Source of the DNA: Gayadomonas joobiniege G7
GTDB taxonomy: Bacteria > Pseudomonadota > Gammaproteobacteria > Enterobacterales > Alteromonadaceae
Length of the DNA stretch: 64,000 nt
Direction of reading: 5' to 3'
Assembly: GCF_000300815.1 (NCBI RefSeq)
Contig: NZ_AMRX01000006.1
Location: forward strand, 868,001-932,000
Shown: positions 21,918 to 32,000 of the stretch, piece by piece
Position numbering within the stretch: position 1 is the stretch's first letter
Layout: every line of letters begins with the position of its first letter
The notes under the pieces: generated by a model
The model's input: only the letters and a program-made list of their open reading frames with translations
The model's database searches: none
Told to the model about the DNA's origin: nothing
Position numbers and translations under genes: made by a program

Positions 21918-22928
21918 ATGGCCACCATCAAAGATATAGCAAAAGAAGCCGGTGTATCCCTCGCCACAGTGTCTAGGGTTATTAACAACGGTCCTAAAGT
22001 TAGCGATAAAACTCGTGAACGAATTAAAGCCATCATGAAAGATTTGGGTTATCGACCCAATGCTAACGCACGTGCACTGGTTAAACAAAAAAACCCGTCT
22101 ATCGGCGTTGTTTTAGCTGAGCTATCCGACCCATTTTTTGCAACCCTTGCGCACGGAATTGAAAGTGTTGCCCGGGAGCAAAATTTGCAAATATTGTTAA
22201 GCTCAGGCTCTATCCATGCTAAAACTGAACGTAAAGCCATAGAAACTTTATTTGAGCACCGCTGCGAAGCTATGATAGTACATAGCAAAGCTTTAGATAA
22301 TCACACCCTCATAGATTTTGCCAAACAAGTACCAGGATTTGTCCTAATTAACCGCTACATTCCAGAAATTGCCGACTGTTGTGTTTGGTTAGACAACTAT
22401 GTGGGTGGAGGACTCATGGCTCGTCACCTGTTAAATAACGGCCATCAGAAATTTGTTGTGTTAAGCTCCGAGTATCAAATTAATGACCCCTATGAACGGC
22501 TTGACGGTATCAAAGACGAATTAGCCAAAGCCAATATTCAATTAAGCGAACAACAAATAGCCTGTGACAAACCCGACCTAGAAGGAGGGGCACAGGCGAT
22601 GCAAAAGCTGTTAAACAATAAACCTGATTTTACCGCTGTTATCGCTTATAACGATGCAATGGCTGCCGGTGCAATTTCAGTTTTACAAGAAGCAGGCTAT
22701 CAGTTACCAGAGCAGATCTCTGTGATGGGTTTTGATGATGTGATGTTGGCAAGATTTTGCCGACCAAAACTATCAACCTTGCACTACCCAATTGAAGAAA
22801 TGGCCGTAAAAGCCGCAGAGTTAGCGATTGAAAAATCGACTAATCTAGAGTTTACACCGGACCCGAGTGGTTATAAATTTACCCCAAGCATTGTTAGCCG
22901 TCAGTCGATTAAAAACCTAACACAATAA
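21918..22928 (+). CDS. galR: LacI-family transcriptional regulator, probable GalR
   Basis: DNA-binding repressor with the N-terminal LacI-type helix-turn-helix MATIKDIAKEAGVSLATVSRVINN and a periplasmic-binding-protein-like sugar-binding core. The ATG at 21918 is chosen because it opens exactly at the helix-turn-helix, while an earlier TTG would add seven residues. Segments such as HRCEAMIVHSK, YNDAMAAGAISVL and GFDDV align well with enterobacterial GalR. It converges on galT-galK, and a GalR-like operator lies before galT, so control of galactose catabolism is the likely role. Confidence 0.88.
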   Translation: MATIKDIAKEAGVSLATVSRVINNGPKVSDKTRERIKAIMKDLGYRPNANARALVKQKNPSIGVVLAELSDPFFATLAHGIESVAREQNLQILLSSGSIHAKTERKAIETLFEHRCEAMIVHSKALDNHTLIDFAKQVPGFVLINRYIPEIADCCVWLDNYVGGGLMARHLLNNGHQKFVVLSSEYQINDPYERLDGIKDELAKANIQLSEQQIACDKPDLEGGAQAMQKLLNNKPDFTAVIAYNDAMAAGAISVLQEAGYQLPEQISVMGFDDVMLARFCRPKLSTLHYPIEEMAVKAAELAIEKSTNLEFTPDPSGYKFTPSIVSRQSIKNLTQ

Positions 22929-22951
22929 CCCGAGCCGAAGCTGGGGTTATT
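22924..22951. terminator. Bidirectional hairpin between galR and galK
   Basis: AATAACCC (22924-22931) pairs with GGGTTATT (22944-22951), overlapping the galR stop codon and lying between the two convergent genes. There is no strong T run, so termination strength is uncertain. Confidence 0.4.
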
Positions 22952-22964
22952 GCTCGTGTACAGT

Positions 22965-24110
22965 TTAACCAGCAAACGCCCCCTGCTCGGCTGAGCAGAC
23001 AAAAATACTGGCTTTTAAACCCGTTTTTGCTTCGTACTTTTCATTAACGACCTGTTTAACCGCCTCAGTTAAGTTTTTAGGCACTAAAGAAACAACACAA
23101 CCACCAAAACCGCCACCTGTCATACGTACGCCGCCTTGTTCTTTAATCACATCACCAATGATTTCAACTAAATAATCAATTTGGCTGGTCGTAATTTCAA
23201 AGTCATCGCGCATTGATACATGAGATTCTCCCATCAAGCGGCTCATGGTTGCCATATCAGCTGCATTTAACGCGTCAAACATATCTTTAGTACGCTGATT
23301 TTCAGTAATAACATGATGCGCTCTACGATATTCTGCGTCAGACATTTTATCTTTAGACGCTTGCAAATCTTGCATCGTCGCAGGACGCAATGTTTTAAAT
23401 CCCATTGCGCGTGCAGCAGTTTCACATTGCTCACGACGGGTATTGTATTCACTGTCAACTAAACCACGTTTTACATTTGAGTTAATAATAACCAAGTCTA
23501 ACGCTGCTGGAATTGATGAATGGGCAATGTCTAATGACTCACAGTCTAATAACATGGCATGTCCTTTATGACCCATTGCCGAAATTAACTGATCCATAAT
23601 GCCACATGAACAACCAACAAATTCATTTTCAGCTTGCTGACCCAAAAGTGCGGCTTTTACACCATCTAACGGCAACTCGTAAAGGCTAGCAAAACATTTA
23701 AGTACCGCGATCTCAAAACTGGCTGAAGAACTTAAACCAGCCCCCTGAGGTACATTGCCAGACACTGCTAAATCAGCGCCTCCGACTTTTGGAAAAACTT
23801 TTTGTAAAGCAATTAAAACACCGCGAACATAATTACTCCAACTATACTGTTCATCAAACTGAATGTCGTTCAGTGCAAATTCGCTGACTTCTTCATTGAT
23901 ATCAACTGCTAATACTTTCACTTTGTTATCGTCACGTTTAGCCGCAACAATATCAGTGCCAAAATTAATTGCGGCAGGTAGTACAAAACCACCGTTATAG
24001 TCTGTATGCTCACCAATTAAATTAACACGACCGGGTGCGTGACACTCATGAGTCCCTTGATAACCAAAAAACTGATTAAATTGTTGTGCTAATTTTTGCA
24101 TTCTGCTCAT
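22965..24110 (-). CDS. galK: Galactokinase
   Basis: Phosphorylates galactose at C1 in the Leloir pathway. The 381-residue GHMP kinase has the galactokinase signature GRVNLIGEHTDYNGGFVLP near residue 25, the ATP-binding motif GAGLSSSASFE near residue 130, and MTGGGFGGCVVSLV near the C-terminus. It follows galT by 15 bases on the same strand, forming a two-gene galTK operon. No galE or galM is seen here. Confidence 0.97.
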   Translation of the reverse strand: MSRMQKLAQQFNQFFGYQGTHECHAPGRVNLIGEHTDYNGGFVLPAAINFGTDIVAAKRDDNKVKVLAVDINEEVSEFALNDIQFDEQYSWSNYVRGVLIALQKVFPKVGGADLAVSGNVPQGAGLSSSASFEIAVLKCFASLYELPLDGVKAALLGQQAENEFVGCSCGIMDQLISAMGHKGHAMLLDCESLDIAHSSIPAALDLVIINSNVKRGLVDSEYNTRREQCETAARAMGFKTLRPATMQDLQASKDKMSDAEYRRAHHVITENQRTKDMFDALNAADMATMSRLMGESHVSMRDDFEITTSQIDYLVEIIGDVIKEQGGVRMTGGGFGGCVVSLVPKNLTEAVKQVVNEKYEAKTGLKASIFVCSAEQGAFAG

Positions 24111-24125
24111 TGCTTGTTCCTCTAA

Positions 24126-25169
24126 TTATTTGGCTGACTTATAATGTACTGCAGGGACTTCACGTAAACGTGTGGCCGCTTGCTCTGGCGTTAGATCACG
24201 TTGTGCTTCAGCCATCATTTCATAACCCACCATAAATTTTCTGACCGTTGCAGAACGTAACAAAGGCGGGAAAAAGTGCGCGTGCAAGTTCCATTCAAAA
24301 TGGCTTTGACCGTCATAAGGCGCCCCATGCCAACCCATTGAATATGGAAAAGACGTGTTAAACAGGTTATCGTACCGGATAGTTATCTGCTGCAAAATGT
24401 CAGCCAAAGTTGATTTTTGACCGTCGTTCAAATCAACCATTCTAGTCACCGCAAACTTAGGTAATAATAGGGTTTCAAACGGCCAACCCGCCCAGTAAGG
24501 CACAACGACAATCCAATCATCATTTTCAACAACCGTCCGCTCACCATTTGCCGATTCACGCTTTGCGTAATCTAACAGCATGTTGCTATGATTTTTATCA
24601 GTGTAAGCAGAAAAATGGGTTTGTTTTTTTGCCGCTAAAGTCGGTAAATGATGGTGCGCCCAAATTTGACCATGTGGATGTGGGTTAGAACAGCCCATCA
24701 TTGCACCTTTATTTTCAAATACTTGAATCCACTCATAATCTTTAGATAAATCAGAACACTGATCTTGCCAAGTATCTATTACTTGCTGAATTTCAGACTG
24801 ACTTAATTCAGGCAGGGTTTTACTGTGATCCGGTGAAAAACAAATCACTCGGCTACAGCCTTGGGCCGATTCACTGCGGAACAAAGGGTCTTCTGTTTGG
24901 TGAACCACGGTATCAGGTTTTAGTGCCGCAAAATCGTTTTGGAAAACAAAGGTGCCTTTATAGTCAGGGTTTTGTTCACCAGTAATACGTTTATTGGTTG
25001 GACACAAATAACAAGACTCATCATAACTTGGCTTTTGCTCTTCGTCTAACGTTTCTTGCTGACCTTGCCAAGGGCGTTTAGCTCGATGTGGCGAAACCAG
25101 TACCCACTCTCCAATCATGGGGTTATAGCGGCGATGAGGATGTTCAGTTGGATCAAATTCAGTGGTCAT
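24126..25169 (-). CDS. galT: Galactose-1-phosphate uridylyltransferase
   Basis: Transfers UMP between UDP-glucose and galactose-1-phosphate in the Leloir pathway. The 347-residue HIT-superfamily protein contains the active-site [11 protein letters not shown] motif (nucleophilic histidine in HPH) near residue 165 and an N-terminal SCYLCPTN that supplies the structural metal site. It is first in the galTK operon, with a GalR-type operator about 90 bases upstream. Confidence 0.97.
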   Translation of the reverse strand: MTTEFDPTEHPHRRYNPMIGEWVLVSPHRAKRPWQGQQETLDEEQKPSYDESCYLCPTNKRITGEQNPDYKGTFVFQNDFAALKPDTVVHQTEDPLFRSESAQGCSRVICFSPDHSKTLPELSQSEIQQVIDTWQDQCSDLSKDYEWIQVFENKGAMMGCSNPHPHGQIWAHHHLPTLAAKKQTHFSAYTDKNHSNMLLDYAKRESANGERTVVENDDWIVVVPYWAGWPFETLLLPKFAVTRMVDLNDGQKSTLADILQQITIRYDNLFNTSFPYSMGWHGAPYDGQSHFEWNLHAHFFPPLLRSATVRKFMVGYEMMAEAQRDLTPEQAATRLREVPAVHYKSAK

Positions 25170-25257
25170 AATTTACCCTTTTGTCAGTGAACCTAAGTAA
25201 TTTTAATGTTAATAGCATGCGAATATGGGGCTAAGAATAATCTAAAAAAAGATAAAA

Positions 25258-25270
25258 GTAAAACGTTTAC
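25258..25270. promoter_or_regulatory. Putative GalR operator before galT
   Basis: GTAAAACGTTTAC is a near-perfect palindrome with the central CG and flanking TAAA/TTTA half sites of LacI/GalR-family operators, about 90 bases upstream of the galT start. The adjacent GalR-like regulator makes it the natural candidate ligand. Only one clear site was found. Confidence 0.5.
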
Positions 25271-25431
25271 CCTGCATTAAATTTAACCATTCATGGATTT
25301 AATTGCTAAGCAATTGTCTGTTAACAAACTTTATAAGCTTGCTTAAAACGGAATGAATTTGCAGCTGTGTACAATTAATATTCAACCTGGTCTTTCAGAG
25401 CAGTTCAAATACGGAGGTTTGGGCCTTGATC

Positions 25432-25445
25432 TTGACTTAAATCAT
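25432..25445 (+). promoter_or_regulatory. Putative FNR box upstream of ccoN
   Basis: TTGACTTAAATCAT matches the FNR consensus TTGAT-N4-ATCAA at 8 of 10 defined positions. It lies about 190 bases before ccoN, so a class II promoter would start near 25480 and give a long 5' leader. The rest of the 467-base galT-ccoN gap shows the gal operator and AT-rich DNA. I see no supported gene there. Confidence 0.5.
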
Positions 25446-25636
25446 GTTTTTTTAAAAGTCGACTGTATTTTTGACTTCAAAAGCCATACAATTTGCACGA
25501 TTTTGGTCACATTGGGATTTTTGATGCTGACCTAAAGACTCAAACTAAATGATTGTTTTTAAAATTTAATAAAAATGATTTGGTCTGAGCTACCTTAAAT
25601 ATTCGTTTTACGCTATAGAACTTTGGAAGATACAAA

Positions 25637-27079
25637 ATGAGCGCAACAAGTTCTGCAACTCCTAACTATAACTTTGACATAGTCAAAAAATTTGCCTTTA
25701 TGGCTGTTGTTTGGGGTCTGGTCGGAATGTCTGCTGGTGTTGTTATTGCAGCCCAGTTAGTCTGGCCGGAACTCAACTTTGATACGCCCTGGTTTACTTA
25801 TTCCAGACTCCGTCCTTTGCATACTAATGCGGTAATTTTCGCATTTGGTGGGTGTGCGTTATTTGCAACTTCATACTGGGTTGTGCAGCGTACCTGTCAA
25901 GTTAGATTATTTAGTGACAAAATTGCTAACTTTACGTTTTGGGGTTGGCAAGCTGTGATCGTCAGTGCGATTATTACTTTGCCACTAGGTATGACTTCAT
26001 CAAAAGAGTATGCTGAACTTGAGTGGCCGATTGATGTGTTAATTGCATTAGTTTGGATCGCTTATGCCATCGTCTTTTTTGGCACTATTGTTAAACGAGC
26101 AACCTCACACATTTATGTTGCCAACTGGTTTTATGGTGGTTTTATCTTAACCGTAGCCTGTTTGCACATTGGTAACAGTATGGCGATCCCAGTCAGCTTA
26201 ACCAAGTCTTATTCTATTTATGCCGGTGCTGTCGACGCTATGATGCAATGGTGGTACGGACACAACGCAGTAGGCTTTTTCTTAACGGCTGGTTTCCTTG
26301 GTATGATGTATTATTTTGTACCAAAACAAGCAGGCCGTCCGGTTTATTCTTACCGCTTATCTGTTGTTCACTTCTGGGCACTCATCTCATTGTATATTTG
26401 GGCGGGTCCGCACCACTTACACTACACTGCTCTGCCTGATTGGACTCAGTCGTTAGGTATGGTGATGTCAATCGTATTATTCGTACCTTCATGGGGCGGG
26501 ATGATCAACGGTATTATGACCCTTTCAGGGGCTTGGCATAAACTACGTACTGATCCGATTTTACGCTTTATGATTGTCTCGCTGTCATTCTACGGGATGT
26601 CAACGTTCGAAGGTCCAATGATGGCAATTAAATCGGTAAACGCTTTATCTCACTACACTGACTGGACTGTTGGTCACGTTCACTCAGGTGCATTAGGTTG
26701 GGTGGCTATGATTTCTATCGGTTCTTTGTATCACTTAATACCACGTGCATTTGGTAAAGAAAAAATGTACAGCGTTAAACTGATTAACGTGCACTTCTGG
26801 TTAGCAACTATTGGTGTTGTTTTATACATTGTTGCTATGTGGATTTCTGGTGTTATGCAAGGCATGATGTGGCGTTCCGTTAACGCTGACGGTACTTTGA
26901 CTTACAGTTTTGTTGAAGTTGTTGCGGCAACCTACCCCTACCATACTATTCGTTGGATCGGTGGTCTATGTGTCGTTACCGGTATGATCATCATGTTGTA
27001 CAATACAATTAAAACCATTCGTTCAAAAGATGCCGCAAAAGCTGAAGTACCAGCTCAAAGCGCACAGGCGACAGCCTAG
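25637..27079 (+). CDS. ccoN: cbb3-type cytochrome c oxidase subunit I
   Basis: Catalytic haem-copper subunit of the high-affinity cbb3 terminal oxidase in the inner membrane. The 480-residue protein has about 12 membrane helices. Conserved histidine-bearing segments are visible, including [14 protein letters not shown] (low-spin haem ligand region), [14 protein letters not shown] (copper-B ligand) and the paired histidines in [14 protein letters not shown], with further ligands in [13 protein letters not shown]. It is first of the ccoNOQP operon. Confidence 0.97.
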   Translation: MSATSSATPNYNFDIVKKFAFMAVVWGLVGMSAGVVIAAQLVWPELNFDTPWFTYSRLRPLHTNAVIFAFGGCALFATSYWVVQRTCQVRLFSDKIANFTFWGWQAVIVSAIITLPLGMTSSKEYAELEWPIDVLIALVWIAYAIVFFGTIVKRATSHIYVANWFYGGFILTVACLHIGNSMAIPVSLTKSYSIYAGAVDAMMQWWYGHNAVGFFLTAGFLGMMYYFVPKQAGRPVYSYRLSVVHFWALISLYIWAGPHHLHYTALPDWTQSLGMVMSIVLFVPSWGGMINGIMTLSGAWHKLRTDPILRFMIVSLSFYGMSTFEGPMMAIKSVNALSHYTDWTVGHVHSGALGWVAMISIGSLYHLIPRAFGKEKMYSVKLINVHFWLATIGVVLYIVAMWISGVMQGMMWRSVNADGTLTYSFVEVVAATYPYHTIRWIGGLCVVTGMIIMLYNTIKTIRSKDAAKAEVPAQSAQATA

Positions 27080-27093
27080 GAGAATTAGATAAA

Positions 27094-27702
27094 ATGGCGA
27101 ATAAACACGAAATTGTAGAAAAAAATATCGGTTTGATGGCTATTCTTGCCATCATCGCAATTAGCTTTGGTACGCTAGTTGAGATCACGCCGCTGATGTT
27201 TATGAAAGATACAACAGAACCAGTGAAAGGGTTAAAACCTTACACAGCGCTTGAAATGGAAGGCCGTGATATATACATCCGTGAAGGCTGTGTTGGCTGT
27301 CACAGTCAGATGATCCGCCCTTTTCGTGCCGAAACAGAGCGCTATGGTCACTACTCGGTGGCTGGTGAGTCGGTTTGGGAACACCCATTTTTATGGGGTT
27401 CAAAACGAACTGGTCCTGATCTAGCACGTGTCGGTGGACGTTATTCTGACGAATGGCATAGAGTTCATCTAATCAATCCAAGAAACGTTGTACCTGAATC
27501 TAATATGCCTGGTTTCCCTTGGTTGGAAGAAAATGTTTTAGACGGTGAATTAACCGCCAAAAAACTTGCGGTATTCCGAGACTATTACGGTGTGCCTTAT
27601 ACGCAAGAAGACATTGACCAGGCACAAGCCAGTGTTCGTGGCAAAACCGAGATGGACGCCTTAATTGCGTACCTGCAAACTCTTGGCACGGCATTGAAAT
27701 AA
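27094..27702 (+). CDS. ccoO: cbb3-type cytochrome c oxidase subunit II
   Basis: Membrane-anchored mono-haem cytochrome c that passes electrons to CcoN. The protein has 202 residues: one N-terminal membrane helix ([19 protein letters not shown]), then a periplasmic domain with the haem motif [11 protein letters not shown]. The methionine ligand is probably in [10 protein letters not shown]. It lies 14 bases after ccoN and one base before ccoQ. Confidence 0.97.
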   Translation: MANKHEIVEKNIGLMAILAIIAISFGTLVEITPLMFMKDTTEPVKGLKPYTALEMEGRDIYIREGCVGCHSQMIRPFRAETERYGHYSVAGESVWEHPFLWGSKRTGPDLARVGGRYSDEWHRVHLINPRNVVPESNMPGFPWLEENVLDGELTAKKLAVFRDYYGVPYTQEDIDQAQASVRGKTEMDALIAYLQTLGTALK

Positions 27703-27703
27703 T

Positions 27704-27907
27704 ATGGATTACGGTACCTACAGAGGCATATACACCATAATAATGTTGCTTGTTTTTGCAGGCATCATTTGGTGGGCCTACAGTAAGCACAGTAAAAAGC
27801 GTTTTGATAAAGCGGCCAACTCAATCTTTGAAGAAGATGAGTTAAAAGAAAGCCGAAAAAAAGAGCGTAGCGCTCAAGACAACGAGCAGCAAGCTCACAA
27901 AGATTAG
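27704..27907 (+). CDS. ccoQ: cbb3-type oxidase small subunit CcoQ
   Basis: Small single-helix subunit of 67 residues thought to stabilise the cbb3 complex. It has one membrane segment (YTIIMLLVFAGIIWWAY) followed by a charged, lysine- and glutamate-rich cytoplasmic tail. Position between ccoO and ccoP is diagnostic. Confidence 0.93.
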   Translation: MDYGTYRGIYTIIMLLVFAGIIWWAYSKHSKKRFDKAANSIFEEDELKESRKKERSAQDNEQQAHKD

Positions 27908-27917
27908 AGGATTCAGC

Positions 27918-28880
27918 ATGAGTACCTTTTGGAGCTTATGGGTAGCTATACTATCCATATTAACATTGGTTCTGGTATTTTCCCTGCTTTACTGGAACAT
28001 GAAAAACTATACCGGCGTTGAAGAAGGCAAATCAATGGGCCACGAATTCGACGGTATTGAAGAGTTAAACAACCCACTACCGGCTTGGTGGACCAAAATG
28101 TTTTGGATCACTGCTGTATGGGCGGCTTATTATTTATTGGCTTACCCTGGTTTAGGTAACTACGAAGGCTTTTTAGGCTGGAAAAGTTCTAATCAAGGGA
28201 TCACGACCTTAGCAGAATCGAAAGAAGCCCGCGAGCAAGCCGAAGCCGAGGGTTACCACGTAGAATATGATGCTGAGTTGCGTCGTGCGGACGAAAAGTT
28301 TGGTCCTATCTTCCAACAATATGCACAACAAGATATTCACGCGCTCGCTAATAACGAAGAAGCATTGGAAATTGGACAACGTCTATTTTTGCAAAACTGC
28401 TCTCAGTGTCATGGCTCTGATGCACGCGGTGGTGTTGGTTTTCCAAACTTAACCGATGATGATTGGTTATACGGCGGCAGCCCAGCAAAAATAAAAGAAA
28501 CCTTATTGTTAGGTCGTAAAGCAGCGATGCCAGCCTGGCAAGCTTCTTTAGGCGAACAAGGCATTAAAGAGGTTGTTGCTTATGTGATAAGCTTAAGTGG
28601 TCGTGATGCAGATCCAGCTTTAGTGCAGGCCGGTAAAGCTAAATTTGGTGCCTGTGCTGCATGTCACGGTGCTGATGGTAAAGGCAGCCTAGCGCACAAC
28701 TTGCCTTTTGGAGCTCCTAATCTAACCGATGATATTTGGTTATATGGTGGCTCAGAGCGTGCAATCACAGAAACGTTACAACATGGTCGTAACGGTGTAA
28801 TGCCAGCTTGGAAAGACATCTTAGGTGAAGATAAGGTTCACTTAATTAGTGCCTACGTTTATAGTTTATCAAACAAATAA
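27918..28880 (+). CDS. ccoP: cbb3-type cytochrome c oxidase subunit III
   Basis: Di-haem cytochrome c subunit that receives electrons from soluble donors. The 320-residue protein has two N-terminal membrane segments and two cytochrome c domains with haem motifs CSQCHGSDARGG and CAACHGADGKG, both followed by repeated LTDDxWLYGGS blocks. A strong terminator follows the stop. Confidence 0.97.
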   Translation: MSTFWSLWVAILSILTLVLVFSLLYWNMKNYTGVEEGKSMGHEFDGIEELNNPLPAWWTKMFWITAVWAAYYLLAYPGLGNYEGFLGWKSSNQGITTLAESKEAREQAEAEGYHVEYDAELRRADEKFGPIFQQYAQQDIHALANNEEALEIGQRLFLQNCSQCHGSDARGGVGFPNLTDDDWLYGGSPAKIKETLLLGRKAAMPAWQASLGEQGIKEVVAYVISLSGRDADPALVQAGKAKFGACAACHGADGKGSLAHNLPFGAPNLTDDIWLYGGSERAITETLQHGRNGVMPAWKDILGEDKVHLISAYVYSLSNK

Positions 28881-28899
28881 ACAACGCCATTATTTCATT

Positions 28900-28930
28900 A
28901 AAAAACCAGCGCTTATGTGCTGGTTTTTTG
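28900..28930 (+). terminator. Terminator after ccoP
   Basis: An AAAAAACCAGC/GCTGGTTTTTT stem with a short loop and U-tract lies 20 bases after ccoP. It can act in both directions and separates ccoNOQP from the assembly genes. Confidence 0.85.
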
Positions 28931-28972
28931 TTATTATGAGGCCGTGTTTTTTAAAAGAGTTTACCCCCCACT

Positions 28973-29467
28973 ATGACAGATTCTGCTTTTCGCCCTTGGT
29001 ACAAAGAACCTTGGCCATGGGTGTTAATTACCATCATTGTAGTGCCTATGCTGGTTGCAGTTGTCCGCCTGAATATTTATAACGAGTATAAAGTAGACAT
29101 GGTGGTTGATGATTATTACAAAAAAGGTAAAGCCATCAATCAGGAATTTGATCGGGAAGATTTAGCAGCCGAATACAACATAGTTATTTTTGCCCAAATA
29201 AACAGTGATAATATTGTATTAGAGCTAAACCATAACCGGAAATTGAAAGAAGTTCCTAGTTTATTTATTTCTTTTTATCACTCAACGCAGTCTGAAAAAG
29301 ACTTTAAAGTGATAGCAACCCAGCGTGCTGATGGTAAATATTCTGCCAGTTTTGATCACGCCATTGATGGAAAATGGCAATTAACATTCGAGTCACATGA
29401 CAAAAGCTGGAAACTGCAAAAAAATGTTTATTTACCCTATTCGGATAAAATTTTAATTAAACCTTAA
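28973..29467 (+). CDS. fixH: FixH-family cbb3 oxidase assembly protein
   Basis: Assembly factor found next to CcoI copper transporters, also called CcoH. The protein has 164 residues: one N-terminal membrane helix (WPWVLITIIVVPMLVAVV) followed by the FixH motif VVDDYYKKGKAINQ and a periplasmic beta-rich domain. Its stop overlaps the ccoI start by one base (TAATG). No ccoG/rdxA is present between ccoP and fixH, where it often lies. Confidence 0.92.
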   Translation: MTDSAFRPWYKEPWPWVLITIIVVPMLVAVVRLNIYNEYKVDMVVDDYYKKGKAINQEFDREDLAAEYNIVIFAQINSDNIVLELNHNRKLKEVPSLFISFYHSTQSEKDFKVIATQRADGKYSASFDHAIDGKWQLTFESHDKSWKLQKNVYLPYSDKILIKP

Positions 29468-31827
29468 TGCAAACAAAGTGCTTTCATTGTGATCTGCCAA
29501 TTCCGGTAGATGTTGACTTAACCATCAACTTTCAAGGGCAAAAAAAACCTGTCTGTTGTCTCGGTTGTCAGGCCGTCGCTGAAGTGATCATCCAAGGTGG
29601 TTTAAGTCAGTATTACAAATTTAGAGAAAACACTGCAACTCAACCGGACGACCTTACTCAACTTAGCGAACTAGAATTAGCCTATGACAACCCAGCAATC
29701 CAGCAAGCGTTTGTTAGCCAAAGTGGGCAAACTTACACCGCAGACATCAGTCTGCAAGGGATGCATTGTGCTGCCTGTGCTTGGCTGATCGAAGCCCATT
29801 TAAAAAATAGCCTAACAGGTATTGAGGCGGTCACAGTTAATCTTGTCAATCAACGCGCTCAAATCAGTTGGCATACCGAACAGTGTAAACTCAGTCAAAT
29901 CTTTGCGGCAATACGTCAAATCGGCTACCAAGCCGCACCATTTAAAATTAGCGAACAAGAAATAAAATTCAAACAGCAAGCCAAAGGCTACCTAAAACAG
30001 CTTGCTGTGGCTGGTTTATTTACGATGCAAGTCATGATGCTTGCGTTTGCTTTATATTTTGGTGTGGTCGAAAGTGAATTTAACGAATACTTTAGATGGT
30101 TGAGTTTATTGTTAGCGACCCCTGTGGTTTTTTATAGTGCTAAACCTCTTCATATATCCGCATTTAAAGCATTAAAAAATCGCCAATTGAATATGGATGT
30201 ACCAGTCGTATTTGCGGTTATGACTACATACATCGCCAGTGCTTATGCAACCTTTAGCCGCTCTGGCGAAGTTTATTTTGAATCGGCCAGTATGTTTGTT
30301 TTTTTGCTGCTCAGCAGTCGCTATTTAGAACATTTGGTAAAAATGAAAGCAGTCAGTTTATCAGCAAATTTATTAAAAATTTTACCTTTGGTCGCGTTCA
30401 GATTTAACCAGCAAAATCAGCTTGAAGTCTGCCATGCAAATCAATTAAAAGTCGGTGAAATCATTCAAGTACAACCAGGGCAGACAGTACCAGCCGATGG
30501 TATTTTATTGAACGACGCGGCTTTATTTGAAGAGTCAGTCATCAGCGGCGAAAGTATCCCTGTCAACAAAATCGCTGGCGATACAGTGTTTGCAGGCAGC
30601 ATACCAGCAGAACATTCAGTTAAAATTAGTGTAACGGCAAGCGGTGCTGCCACTAGTTTAAGTCAATTAGCGCATCACCAAGAAACTTTACAGCAAAGTC
30701 AAAACCCGATTTATCAAAGTGCCGATAAGATTGCTCGTCAAGCAACCCTTATGGTATTGCTTTTGTCCGTTCTCACTTATGTCGGCTGGACATTGGCAGG
30801 CGAAAATGGCTTATGGTATGCAGTTGCTGTGTTAGTTGCTACCTGCCCTTGTGCCCTTTCGTTAGCGTTACCGACGGCGGTCTCGGCAAGCGCAGCTGCG
30901 CTAAAAAAATCGGCTATTTTATTACAACACAGTCGAGCGCTCGAACTGATTGATAAAAGTGATTTTTTTGCTTTTGATAAAACGGGCACCCTCACCAACG
31001 GCCGCTTTAAAATTCATCAGTTGTATTGGCTAGATAAAACAATGAACACATCGCAAATCCTAAGTTTAACTGCGGCAATAGAGCAGCAAAGCAGTCACCC
31101 GCTAGCCAGTGCATTTAGTGATATTGCTCACACCCATCAGGTTGAAAACTTTACCGTCTTACCTTCAGTTGGCTTAACAGCCAAAGTTGACGGCTATCAA
31201 GTCATCGTCGGCGCTCGAAGTTTGTTGCCAGAGTCAATACACAGACAATATCCTGACGCTCAGATTTTTGTCATTATAAACGGTAAGCCATGTGCGGCAC
31301 TTGTATTAACAGACGAATTAAAAGATGATGCCCCTGCCACGTTAAAATCACTCGACAAACCAAGTTATATTTTAAGTGGTGATAGTAGCTTACGCGTTCA
31401 ACAAACTGCCAAAACGCTGCAAACCGGTTATTATCAAGGATTAAGTGCCAATGAAAAAGTGCGGTTTTTGCAAGCATTACAAAATAACCAAAAAATTGTT
31501 ACCATGTTAGGTGATGGGGTCAATGATGCACCAGTATTAGCGGCTGCAGATGTAAGTATTGTAATGCACGAAGGTGCAGACCTCACTCGTTACAAAGCAG
31601 ATGTGGTATTTTTAAATTCAAATATCTCAGCACTGACTAATCTCATCAAAAAATCACGGCACTTTAATCAAATCGTTAATCAAAATTATACTTGGGCGCT
31701 ATTGTATAATTTAACCGCAGTGCCGTTGGCAGTGGCCGGAATTTTAACCCCTTGGATGGCAGCGTTGGGTATGTCGGTGAGCTCGTTAATTGTTGTTTCA
31801 AACTCTATGAGGCTATTAAGGTCATGA
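29467..31827 (+). CDS. ccoI: Copper-transporting P1B-type ATPase CcoI
   Basis: Exports copper needed to metallate the cbb3 oxidase. The 786-residue protein has an N-terminal cysteine-rich domain (CFHCDLPIP and CCLGCQA), a heavy-metal-associated domain with GMHCAACAWLIE, eight membrane segments with the transport motif CPC (ATCPCALSLALP), the phosphorylation site DKTGTL, the HP motif in SSHPLA, and GDGVNDAP. It overlaps fixH by one base and ccoS by four. Confidence 0.96.
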   Translation: MQTKCFHCDLPIPVDVDLTINFQGQKKPVCCLGCQAVAEVIIQGGLSQYYKFRENTATQPDDLTQLSELELAYDNPAIQQAFVSQSGQTYTADISLQGMHCAACAWLIEAHLKNSLTGIEAVTVNLVNQRAQISWHTEQCKLSQIFAAIRQIGYQAAPFKISEQEIKFKQQAKGYLKQLAVAGLFTMQVMMLAFALYFGVVESEFNEYFRWLSLLLATPVVFYSAKPLHISAFKALKNRQLNMDVPVVFAVMTTYIASAYATFSRSGEVYFESASMFVFLLLSSRYLEHLVKMKAVSLSANLLKILPLVAFRFNQQNQLEVCHANQLKVGEIIQVQPGQTVPADGILLNDAALFEESVISGESIPVNKIAGDTVFAGSIPAEHSVKISVTASGAATSLSQLAHHQETLQQSQNPIYQSADKIARQATLMVLLLSVLTYVGWTLAGENGLWYAVAVLVATCPCALSLALPTAVSASAAALKKSAILLQHSRALELIDKSDFFAFDKTGTLTNGRFKIHQLYWLDKTMNTSQILSLTAAIEQQSSHPLASAFSDIAHTHQVENFTVLPSVGLTAKVDGYQVIVGARSLLPESIHRQYPDAQIFVIINGKPCAALVLTDELKDDAPATLKSLDKPSYILSGDSSLRVQQTAKTLQTGYYQGLSANEKVRFLQALQNNQKIVTMLGDGVNDAPVLAAADVSIVMHEGADLTRYKADVVFLNSNISALTNLIKKSRHFNQIVNQNYTWALLYNLTAVPLAVAGILTPWMAALGMSVSSLIVVSNSMRLLRS

Positions 31828-32000
31828 GCATCATTTATGTATTAATTCCAATCGCTATTATTTTAGTACTGGTTGCGATTGGCGTATTTTTTTGGGCTGT
31901 TAAAAAAAATCAATTTGAAGACTTAGACCGTCAAGGTCATAGCATTTTGTTTGACGAGGACGAATCTAAACAAAAAAAATCCGACCCAAATAATGAGTGA
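31824..32000 (+). CDS. ccoS: cbb3 oxidase maturation protein CcoS
   Basis: Small maturation factor, 58 residues from the ATG at 31824, which overlaps the ccoI stop (ATGA). One membrane helix (IYVLIPIAIILVLVAIGVFFWAV) is followed by the family signature QFEDLDRQGHSILFD. Known to be required for cofactor insertion into cbb3 oxidase in other proteobacteria. It overlaps the next gene by eight bases. Confidence 0.94.
   Translation: MSIIYVLIPIAIILVLVAIGVFFWAVKKNQFEDLDRQGHSILFDEDESKQKKSDPNNE

Noticed and set aside
25353-25535. 60-codon frame between galT and ccoN
   Set aside because: No ribosome-binding site and no coding character; it overlaps the putative FNR box region and reads as intergenic.
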